Both the position numbers and the translations under genes were made by a program. 64,000 bases of DNA from Saprospiraceae bacterium. GTDB lineage: Bacteria > Bacteroidota > Bacteroidia > Chitinophagales > Saprospiraceae. Below, piece by piece: positions 8,925-18,480 of this stretch. Numbering within the stretch: position 1 is the stretch's first letter; every line of letters begins with the position of its first letter. The stretch lies in contig JAHBTU010000002.1 of assembly GCA_019638455.1 (NCBI GenBank), positions 186,001 to 250,000 of the forward strand, in the 5' to 3' direction. Below the pieces are notes generated by a model. That model was given only the letters and a program-made list of their open reading frames with translations. It did not search any database and was not told where the DNA came from.

Positions 8925-10210
8925 TTATCGGATAATGACCAGTTTGGCGCTCAGCAAGACTGCGTTTTCAGAGCGTAGGGTCAGCCAATAGACACCGGGT
9001 TGGATGGCCGAGACATCAATGGTTTGTTCACGGCCCCCAACGCGACACTTTTGTGTGGATAAGGCAAGCCCGTCGAGGCTTCGCACTTCAATCGAGGCAA
9101 CATGGGGATAGTTCTGAGGAAGCCGCACCGAAACCCGGTCGGAAGCTGGGTTGGGCAGGACGACAAAAGCTTGTCCTTCGGCATCCTCTTGGCTGAGCGC
9201 AAGTCGCTCTTCCTCGCCGACACAGTGATTTTCAAAATAATGGCGGGAGAAGCCTTCTATCTGCTCCCTCAAAAAGCGGGCTTTGTAAACACCTGCCCCA
9301 TAAAACTGCGGGCATTCTTCCGCCAACGTCCCTATTTGGTCTCGCTGCGTAGAGGTGAAGGTGTCAATCAGTCCTCCCAGATACCGGAAAAACAGGTTGT
9401 TGATGCTTTTTTCTTCCGTTTCCCATGTTTCGGCATCACTCAAAGCATTGTTCAATGTCAGCAAGGCATCCAACCTTTCGCTGCGCTCATCCAACTCTTG
9501 TTCCGACAGGTCGCGGATGTCTGCCTCGATTTCCAGCATTTGGGTCGTCCATTCGCGCAGGTCTTCGAGCATTTCGGCTTGTTCGGCAGGCGAGGCGCCG
9601 GGGTAGGTCGCGTAAACATCAGCCACCGCTTCGTTCAAATCATCCAACTGGCCCAAGAGCGCCTCATAGCTTGTGCTGACGGTCGCGGATGCCTTGGACA
9701 GGTTGCGCCAAGCTTCGTCCACTTCGTGTATCGCGCCTACGATGTTGCTCTGCGAGGTGCTGTAAAAGTTGCCCACGTCAGTATTCCAACTCGTCAAGGC
9801 CGGGTTTTCTTTTAGTTTGCGGTAGAACTGGCGTTTTTGCTCGAAACGCAGGACGTACTCATTGCTTTGACCAACAGGCGCAAGACCTGCCAAATCATCG
9901 GGCGTGAGCTCCGTATAGCCCGTTGGCAGCTCCAAGTCGTCACAAGAGACGGTGCTTGTTTCGGAACAGGAGGGGTCGTTGCCTTGTAGAATGAACCACC
10001 CCATCGGCGATATTTTTGAGGCGTTGATGTTGGCAGGGTTGGTCCTAAATGGAGCATTGAATTGCGCTTGCCCAAGCGGCCCAGGGTAGTAAGCATCAAG
10101 CGAAGTGGTTGCTCCAGCCCAGTTGTTGCCAGTATTGAGCTGCGCGTTGAGGGCAGCTGCGGGATAGAAGTAGAGGGCGCTATCGTGTGTGCCGTACAGG
10201 GTAGTGTAAA
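8925..10210 (-). pseudogene. 3' part of a frameshifted beta-helix T9SS protein
   Basis: The C-terminal portion of a large surface protein. It begins at the frame break (reading YTTLYGTHDSALYFYPAAALN), has a helical, coiled-coil-like middle (QSNIVGAIHEVDEAWRNLS and NEAVADVYATYP regions), and ends in a type A sorting domain (VVLPNPASDRVSVRL to VIIR). An internal ATG at 10295 in this frame gives a nonsense leader and is not a true start. One added T in the minus-strand run at 10208-10210 would join it to the 5' part. Confidence 0.78.
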
Positions 10211-11763
10211 CTTTACGTCGTTGTTGGAGAGACTGAATACCGCCCCGTATGTAGTATTGTCCAACAAGTTGCAGCAATAGATAAGATTGGTGCAATTGCC
10301 TGTTAATATGCCTGTGTCAAACAACCCAGACTGGTTGGACGCATCGCCATAAAACGTGTTTTCGTATATTTTGCAATTGTTGGACAAGCCGACTGAGAAA
10401 ATAGAGGTGTATGGGATATTGGTAATCATGTTGAAATTGTTGCGGAAGACCTCACCCCGACCATTGCATTGGAAAATAAATCCAAGGGCAAGGGTGTTCG
10501 AGGACCCAGTTGATATAGTGTTGTCGCTTATCAGGTATGGGGCAGTGATGTTTTGGAGATTAAAGCCACGACCAACTCTGGGGGTCAGTGTATTCTTGTG
10601 CAAGAAAAGTCTGTTCCCGGTGCCATTGGCAAATCCCTGTATCTCAATGCATTCTTGGTTGGCAAAAACATGGTTGTTTTGCATATCCACTTCCGTAGCT
10701 GGGAAGGGCAAATTTTCCACATAAATAGCCCGAGTTCCTCTTGCCTCGATGTTGTTGTCATGGTAAATTTGCTTATGGCCGCTGTTGCCAATGGTGACTA
10801 TCCCGTGCCAAACCCAAGTTTGTGTTGTTGCTCCCGTCATGGTGCAGTATTTCACGTTGATGTTGCGGCAGTTATTTATCCGAATGCCTACTTGGTTCGA
10901 TTGGGCTGGCGACGCGAGGATGCCAGTCAAATCGGAAATATGAAGACCGTAGAAGCCCAAGCCGAAAGAATTGTCTGCCATGATGCCACGCCTCACGCTT
11001 CTGATGGAGTTGACGACTGTCGACGGGTTGGCGAGGTCTTGTCCTATGAAAAACGTGGTGGCATGGTTGAAGTGAATCGCCGTGAGCGGTGAAGTCGCCG
11101 CATCGTAAGAGGGTGATATGTAATTTGCGTCGGCGGTGAACACATTGTCTTCAAATTCGGCTGGATTTCCGAAGTTGACGAAAGGCACGAAGCCCGTTAC
11201 GCGTAGGCTGATGTAATTGTTGTTAAATGTATTGTCCACAAGCCTGATTTTTGACTGGTTTTGAGCGAATATCCCAACTTCTGCACCTTGCAAGGTGCTT
11301 TGGGACATATCCAACTGGCCTCCCGGAATCGCCAAAGGATTGAGCGTTTCGGGGGCAAGGGTAATGCCCTGCCATAAAGAACCACAGCCTTGCAGCACCG
11401 AATTGTTGGAAACGGTAAGTTTGTTCGGTGCGGCGACGAGGATTTGCGAGTTTGCTCCCAAGTTGATGATAGTGCTCGAAAATTGATAAGGAATGTCAAT
11501 GGTCAGCGTTGCGTTGGCAGGCACGGAGATACACGGGCCATTGTAGATACCCGGCGGCAATGTGCTGGCATTGACAAGTGCATTGAGCGAAATGGAAGTG
11601 CCCGTTAGGTTAATGCCGTTCGCGCAATTGCAGTTTTGGGCAGGCATTTCTGAGGGCAAAGTGAGAAAACCGAGCGCAAGCAGTAAAGCTGGCAAAATTA
11701 AAATGTTGGCTGTTCGGGGGGGGGGGCAGAAATCGTTTGGCGGAGACAGCGAGAAGTAATCAT
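10208..11763 (-). pseudogene. 5' part of a frameshifted right-handed beta-helix T9SS protein
   Basis: Signal-peptide-like segment ANILILPALLLALGFLTLPSEMPAQ, then a long right-handed parallel beta-helix (repeats such as LVDNTFNNNYISLRV, VFRNNFNMITNIPYTSIFSVG and CKIYENTFYGD). Such proteins are surface adhesins or polysaccharide-active proteins; no active site could be recognised. The natural start is probably the ATG at 11763 (MITSRCLRQTISA), but reaching the signal peptide from it needs one more base in the 11-G run at 11716-11726. The frame stays open by chance into the IS4-type element. A second break at 10208-10210 separates it from its sorting domain. The breaks may be mutations, phase variation (G tract) or sequencing errors. 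Confidence 0.72.
11716..11726. repeat. 11-base poly-G tract near the start of the beta-helix gene
   Basis: Eleven consecutive G on the plus strand (C on the coding strand), 12-16 codons after the probable start at 11763. With 11 bases the frame from that ATG stops at once in TFTAA; with 12 it runs into the signal peptide and the whole beta-helix. It behaves like a slippable on/off switch, or is a length error. Confidence 0.6.
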
Positions 11764-11785
11764 AGAATGAAAATTTTGTTTGAAA

Positions 11786-12993
11786 GGGTACACATTTTCC
11801 GGTTAAGAAACCGGGCTTAGTTCTTTGAAAAGTCGGAAAAGAAAAATGGAGGGAAAATTTGTGGTTCCTAATCAAAATCCCCCCTTCCATATGCGCCGAA
11901 GCGCCCACAAAGATATTCTCGATTTTTTACACAGGGTCATACCCGGGTCCAGCAGCGGCCAATTGTCCAGGCGTGTTTGCCTGATGGCGAGCCTGATCCA
12001 AGCCTGCGTGCGCAACGGGCACTGTCGTTTGGAGAGTTTGAGCGAGGCCACGGAGGCTTACCGGGCGAGGAAGAAGTCCAGCCTGTTGCAGCAGGCCAAG
12101 CGTTGGCTGGGCAACAAGTGGACCGATTGGCAGACCTTTTACCTGCCCTTCGCCCAGTACTTTTTGCTGGGCTTGGCGGACAAGGGCGAGCTCGTGCTGG
12201 TCATGGACGGCAGCCAGACGGGCTCGGCCAACACGACGTTGATGCTCTCGGTCATGTGCCGAGGCTTTGCCATTCCGGTGGCTTGGGTGGTCAAAAAGGG
12301 GGAAAAGGGGCATTTCCCAGAGGAGATGCACACCGACCTGGTCAAAATGGTCGCCCACTTTTGTCCGCCGGGCTTCAGGATCGTGCTCTTGGGCGACGGG
12401 GAGTTTGACGGTCAGGGCCTGCGGCAGTGGTGTGTGGAGAACGGTTGGCTGTTCGTGGTCAGGACGTCCTCGGACCGCCTCATCGACTTTGACGGCGAGG
12501 TCGCACGCTTCGACTCTTTGCGTACCACCCGCAGCATTTGCTTTATCGGGGGCGCCCTGCCGCTGGCAAACGCGGTGTACTGGCGCGGAAAAGGGCACTC
12601 AAAGCCCCTGTTCCTGTTGACCAACCTCGAACTGGGCCACGAGGCCTGCCATTACTACAAACGGAGGTTCAAGATCGAAACCTTGTTCAAGCACCTCAAG
12701 TCTGCCGGCTTCTACCTCCACAAGACACGGCTGAAATGTCCCAAAAAACTGGCAAACCTGATCATCGTGGCCGCTTTCTCCTTCGTCCTCAGTTTTTGCA
12801 TGGGGGTGTTCATCAAGGAAAAAGAGCCAGTCGAAAGGCTCGAGGTCATCGTTCGAAAGGACAGGTTGCCCAAAATAGGCCCCATCGCAATCGCACAACT
12901 GGCCATCAGGAACGACTGCGACTGCGTCATTAACTTCTTTTCCGAATTGTCAAAGAACTTCGACTGGGTTTTTACCTGAAAAAATGTGTACCC
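11786..12993 (+). mobile_element. IS4-superfamily insertion sequence, 1208 bp
   Basis: Ends carry GGGTACACATTTT (11786-11798) and its complement (12981-12993). A 7-bp repeat TTTGAAA flanks it (11779-11785 and 12994-13000), a probable target duplication. It encodes one transposase filling nearly the whole element. It lies about 20 bp upstream of the likely start of the beta-helix gene, so it has probably separated that gene from its promoter. Confidence 0.88.
11825..12979 (+). CDS. IS4-type DDE transposase
   Basis: Transposase of about 384 residues. The catalytic residues are seen in order: Asp in LVMDGSQTG, Asp in VLLGDGEFDG, and Glu in the Y-R-E-K signature YKRRFKIETLFKHLKSAGF that marks the IS4 family. 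Starts at 11846 and 11891 (MRRSAHKDILDF) are also possible. The coding strand is visibly more GC-rich than the neighbouring genes, as expected of a recently acquired element. No frameshift or missing residue was noticed, so it may be functional. Confidence 0.88.
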   Translation: MKSRKRKMEGKFVVPNQNPPFHMRRSAHKDILDFLHRVIPGSSSGQLSRRVCLMASLIQACVRNGHCRLESLSEATEAYRARKKSSLLQQAKRWLGNKWTDWQTFYLPFAQYFLLGLADKGELVLVMDGSQTGSANTTLMLSVMCRGFAIPVAWVVKKGEKGHFPEEMHTDLVKMVAHFCPPGFRIVLLGDGEFDGQGLRQWCVENGWLFVVRTSSDRLIDFDGEVARFDSLRTTRSICFIGGALPLANAVYWRGKGHSKPLFLLTNLELGHEACHYYKRRFKIETLFKHLKSAGFYLHKTRLKCPKKLANLIIVAAFSFVLSFCMGVFIKEKEPVERLEVIVRKDRLPKIGPIAIAQLAIRNDCDCVINFFSELSKNFDWVFT

Positions 12994-13115
12994 TTTGAAA
13001 AAATTTTGGTGAGAAATTCAATGAAAAAGTTCGGTGGTTTTTGTGTGTTAAAAATAGATTCAGTTTTTGAAACTCGGACGAATAAAGTATAATCTTAACA
13101 TAAAGGTGACTTTAG

Positions 13116-13247
13116 CAGCAATTCTCGCTTTGTCAGGTTCTGAGGTGTCGTCCCGGAAGAATGGAGGGGTGACATCTCAAAAACAGGTCGAGATGTCACC
13201 TTTTTCGTTCTCATAAGATGACACCTCTTACAAACCGAGAATGGCTG
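13116..13247 (+). repeat. R3 MITE-like element, copy A, 132 bp with 9-bp target duplication
   Basis: Ends are inverted: CAGCAATTCTCGCTTTGT at the left and the complement of CAGCCATTCTCGGTTTGT at the right. The centre is a hairpin, GGTGACATCTC and GAGATGTCACC around an 11-base loop. The 9-bp direct repeat TGACTTTAG flanks it at 13107-13115 and 13248-13256. It has no coding capacity, so it would have been moved by a transposase supplied in trans. A second copy lies inverted at 37486-37618. Confidence 0.82.
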
Positions 13248-13331
13248 TGACTTTAGCCCTGCTAAACAACTTTATCCTCGTATTCTGTGAAAGGATTTCT
13301 GTGAAAAAATTTGAGTGCTTACAGTATGTGC

Positions 13332-13372
13332 CAAGTGTTCATTTTCGGACACCCGCGTTCGCAATTGGACGA
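13332..13372. promoter_or_regulatory. Tandem palindromic operator (copy 2) upstream of the efflux operon
   Basis: GTGTTC 13335-13340 with GGACAC 13347-13352, then GCGTTC 13355-13360 with the weaker half GGACGA 13367-13372. The first 29 bases are identical to copy 1 at 6499-6527. It lies 130-166 bp before the adaptor start at 13501, close to the distance of copy 1 from the regulator start. A likely enhancer for the sigma-54 regulator at 4989-6368. Confidence 0.6.
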
Positions 13373-13500
13373 ATGTGATTCCGAAGGCTTTCAATGAAAA
13401 ATCTGATTTACAGCACTTTAGTATTTTGGCACAAGGTTGAATTTGAAGGTGGAGAACGTTTGTTCCGACACACATTTTTCATCCATCCATCATTTCGCAA

Positions 13501-14751
13501 GTGGACAGACCAATCAAAAAGAAAAAATGGACGCCTCAGCGCATAGGCATAGGCATCGCGGCATTGGCTTTTGCTGTATTCTCGGTGTATAGCATCGCTT
13601 TTGCCGGGAAACAGAGCAGCCTCAACGTGAACCGTGAAAAAATAACGGTGTCGAAAGTCGAGCGTGGTGTATTCGACGAATTTATCGTCGTCACGGGGGT
13701 GGTGCAACCCCTGAAGACTTACCAGCTCGATGCCATAGAAGGGGGCTATGTGGCACAAAAACTTCTGGATGGTGGCGCATCGGTGAAACAGGGCGATTTG
13801 ATTCTGAAACTTGAGAATCAGCGCCTCACGATGGATTTTGTCAACCGGGAAACGGAAATGTATCGCCTAATCAATGAATTGGAAAACACTCGGCTTCGGC
13901 TGAAACAAGACAAATTCGCGCTGCGCCGCAACCTTGCGGAATTGGACTTCCAAATTCAGCAAGCCAAAGCCGACAACGACCGCAACTGCAAGCTGTACTC
14001 GGACAAAGTGGTAAGCCTGCAAGAATACGAACGCACCAAAATCACATACGAGCGCCTGGTGAAACAACGCGAAATCGAAGTCGAAAACCAGCAGTTCCAA
14101 GAAGAAAACAGTCTTGTGCAAATCAAGCAGTTGGAAGGCACCTTGGACCGTACCCGCCTCAACCTCAAAATGATGAAGCAAAATCTCGACAATCTTTCCG
14201 TCAAGGCACCCGTGTCAGGCCTGCTCTCACGGGTGGATGTCGAAATCGGGGCCAGCATCACCGCCGGTCAGAATATCGGCCAGATAGACGACCTCAACGG
14301 CTTCAAAATGAGGGTAGAGGTGGATGAGCACTACATCTCGCGAATATTCCCCGGTCTGGAAGGCTCTTTCGACTTTAGTGGGGCCACCACCCGACTTATC
14401 GTCAGCAAAGTGTACCCGGAAGTCCGCAATGGCCGATTTCAAGTGGACATGACTTTCGACAAAAAAATACCCGATGGCATTAGGCGTGGCCAATCAGTGC
14501 CTGTCCGCCTGCAATTGGGAAAACCAGCAGAGGCCACTCTGATACCCACGGGTGGATTTTTCAGCGATACGGGTGGCAATTGGGTATATGTGCTCAATAG
14601 CACTGGCTCCAGAGCCGAAAAACGAAAAATCTCGTTGGGTCGAAAAAACCCTCAATTCTACGAGGTGCTTAGTGGTTTGGAGCCGGGCGAACAGGTGATT
14701 ACGAGCTCGTACGCCAACTTTGGGGACAAGGACATTTTAAATTTGCAATAA
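13501..14751 (+). CDS. HlyD/MacA-family periplasmic adaptor of an ABC efflux system
   Basis: A membrane-fusion protein of 416 residues. One N-terminal membrane helix lies at about residues 14-34. A lipoyl half follows (GGASVKQGDLILKLEN), then a long alpha-helical coiled coil at about residues 110-225, the second lipoyl half (VKAPVSGLLSRVDVEIG) and beta-barrel and membrane-proximal domains. It should link an inner-membrane pump to an outer-membrane channel. The start is a GTG at 13501. It is followed by two ABC ATPases on the same strand; no permease or TolC-type channel is in the window. Expected to be under control of the operator at 13332-13372. Confidence 0.88.
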   Translation: MDRPIKKKKWTPQRIGIGIAALAFAVFSVYSIAFAGKQSSLNVNREKITVSKVERGVFDEFIVVTGVVQPLKTYQLDAIEGGYVAQKLLDGGASVKQGDLILKLENQRLTMDFVNRETEMYRLINELENTRLRLKQDKFALRRNLAELDFQIQQAKADNDRNCKLYSDKVVSLQEYERTKITYERLVKQREIEVENQQFQEENSLVQIKQLEGTLDRTRLNLKMMKQNLDNLSVKAPVSGLLSRVDVEIGASITAGQNIGQIDDLNGFKMRVEVDEHYISRIFPGLEGSFDFSGATTRLIVSKVYPEVRNGRFQVDMTFDKKIPDGIRRGQSVPVRLQLGKPAEATLIPTGGFFSDTGGNWVYVLNSTGSRAEKRKISLGRKNPQFYEVLSGLEPGEQVITSSYANFGDKDILNLQ

Positions 14752-14764
14752 TAAAAGTTGGCAA

Positions 14765-14845
14765 GGGTTGATGGGGGTTGATTAAGGTTGATTATCAACC
14801 CTCATCAACCCTCATCAACCATCATCAACCCTCATCAACCATCAA
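14765..14845. repeat. Short tandem and inverted repeats of a TCAACC word
   Basis: Several copies of GGTTGAT-type words are followed by five or more copies of ATCAACC-type words spaced 9-10 bp. The two blocks are inverted relative to each other, so the RNA could fold into a long hairpin between the adaptor and the first ATPase gene. Confidence 0.65.
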
Positions 14846-14860
14846 GTCAATAATTCAACA

Positions 14861-15538
14861 ATGATAAAGACAGTCAATCTGCACAAGATTTTCACCACTG
14901 ACGAGGTGGAAACGACAGCCCTCAATGGGGTCAGCATCGAAATTCAACCCGGCGAGTTTGTCGCCATGATGGGGCCTTCCGGCTGCGGCAAATCCACCCT
15001 GCTCAACATCCTCGGCCTGCTTGACAACCCCTCCGAAGGCGAGTACCACTTCTTCGGCACAGAAGTAGCCAAAATGAGCGAACGCAACCGCGCCAATCTG
15101 CGCAAGGGCAACATTGGCTTTGTGTTTCAGTCCTTCAATCTCATTGACGAGCTCACGGTGTATGAAAACGTCGAGCTGCCATTGCTCTACCTGAAAACAC
15201 CCGCCAGCGAACGCAAGAAAAAAGTGGAAGGACAGCTCGAGCGCATGAATATCATGCACCGCCGCAACCACTTCCCGCAACAACTGTCGGGCGGTCAGCA
15301 GCAACGCGTGGCCATTGCCCGCGCGGTCGTCGCCAACCCCAAAGTGATTCTCGCAGACGAACCGACCGGTAATTTGGACTCCACCAACGGCCTCGAAGTG
15401 ATGAACTTGCTGACCCAACTCAACCAAGCAGGCACTACGATTGTCATGGTGACACACTCGCCACACGACGCGGGATTCGCACACCGCATTGTCAATCTAT
15501 TCGATGGAAAGGTGGTGACGGAAAATTTTCACGTTTGA
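14861..15538 (+). CDS. ABC transporter ATP-binding protein, MacB/LolD type (first)
   Basis: A 225-residue ATPase with Walker A GPSGCGKST, Q-loop FVFQSFNLI, signature LSGGQQQRVAIARA, Walker [14 protein letters not shown] and switch His in VTHSPHD. The family powers efflux or lipoprotein-release machines together with FtsX-like permeases. All motifs are intact. It lies about 110 bp after the adaptor gene, across a repeat that can form a hairpin, which may reduce read-through. Confidence 0.9.
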   Translation: MIKTVNLHKIFTTDEVETTALNGVSIEIQPGEFVAMMGPSGCGKSTLLNILGLLDNPSEGEYHFFGTEVAKMSERNRANLRKGNIGFVFQSFNLIDELTVYENVELPLLYLKTPASERKKKVEGQLERMNIMHRRNHFPQQLSGGQQQRVAIARAVVANPKVILADEPTGNLDSTNGLEVMNLLTQLNQAGTTIVMVTHSPHDAGFAHRIVNLFDGKVVTENFHV

Positions 15539-15705
15539 ACATATACCAAAGAATAAACACAAAAACTACTCCCAACGCAACATCGCAGCCGACCGATTCC
15601 TTCAGCCCATACTGTCTAACCAGCCTGTTAGTCAGCCGTCTTTATCCAAACATACGCGGCTGGTGGGTCGTAGCGGCTGCGCTTTTTCAATGACGACAAC
15701 AATAT

Positions 15706-16392
<687 letters not shown>

Positions 16393-16402
16393 ACCGCGTG
16401 CC

Positions 16403-17917
<1,515 letters not shown>

Positions 17918-18117
17918 TTAAAACAGGACAGGTGCAAATTTTTTGCAAATACAAAATTTGCTGGCTTATGCTCCCAAGCGATTCACAGGATTCAATTGGA
18001 GTGGTCTTTTGACAGGATTGACAAGATTGACAGGTTTTGTTGGAATTGTTTCTTGGTAGGATGAACAGGATTGGAGCCAGCCAACGGCCTTGCATCAGCC
18101 AAGAAACCCGATGTTTG

Positions 18118-18218
18118 CCTTGATTCGCTAGGATTTGTCAGTTCACCATGCTCGCTCTACATGATTCTGAACAGATTGCGATTGCAGCCATGCCCAAAAT
18201 TTGGCGGCGCGAGGTATA
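18118..18218 (+). repeat. R2 repeat, copy 1 (101 bp)
   Basis: Shares about 101 bp with inverted copy 2 at 20233-20333 and the more diverged copy 3 at 27826-27926. Its right end GGTATA runs directly into the TATA that starts R1 copy 1, as if R1 had inserted there. It has no coding function. Confidence 0.75.
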
Positions 18219-18396
18219 TACCCAGATTAAAGAGGATTTGAATCTGCCCGTTGGCAAGACAGGGATTTCCTTGATTGATTTGCATGATTTCCAAAGGATT
18301 GCGAGCACCGTTCGTTCAAAACCACCTTGTCAGACCCAGTACTCAGGGGCTTGCCCGGCCAAGTGAAGCGGACGGGGCTGATTTGCGTTGACTATA
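18217..18396 (+). repeat. R1 repeat, copy 1 (180 bp)
   Basis: Begins TATACCCAGATTAAAGAGG and ends GCGTTGACTATA. Near-identical copies lie at 27535, 37622 and 47697, with an inverted, internally deleted copy at 52801. Every copy has TATA at both ends, either as part of the element or as a fixed target duplication. Open frames within it are conserved only because the DNA is. Confidence 0.85.
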
Positions 18397-18480
18397 TCTA
18401 CCTTAAATCTCCAGACGCGCAGAAGAATTTGCCGAAAAAGGCCTATTTTAGCCGCCGATTCATCAACACCCCGCCTTCAC

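Larger units (their letters stand above)
13001..13500. other. Regulatory and repeat region between IS4 element and efflux operon
   Basis: About 500 bp without a gene. It contains the R3 MITE-like element (13116-13247), a second copy of the tandem operator (13332-13372), and an imperfect sigma-54-like motif TTGGCAC-AAGG-TTGAA near 13425 whose spacing is one base short. The first part probably was the original upstream region of the beta-helix gene. Confidence 0.55.

Noticed and set aside
11927..12598. Minus-strand open frame in the IS4-type element
   Set aside because: Antisense to the transposase in GC-rich DNA; no motif.
14765..14845. Origin-type iterons or CRISPR
   Set aside because: Units are only 9-10 bp without spacers, within an operon, and no replication gene is near.
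15539..15705. Missing permease gene between the two ABC ATPases
   Set aside because: The gap is only 167 bp with no open frame that could encode membrane helices.
18148..18366. Short open frames within the R1 and R2 repeats
   Set aside because: The same peptides recur only because the DNA repeats; they lack a start context and frames differ between copies.
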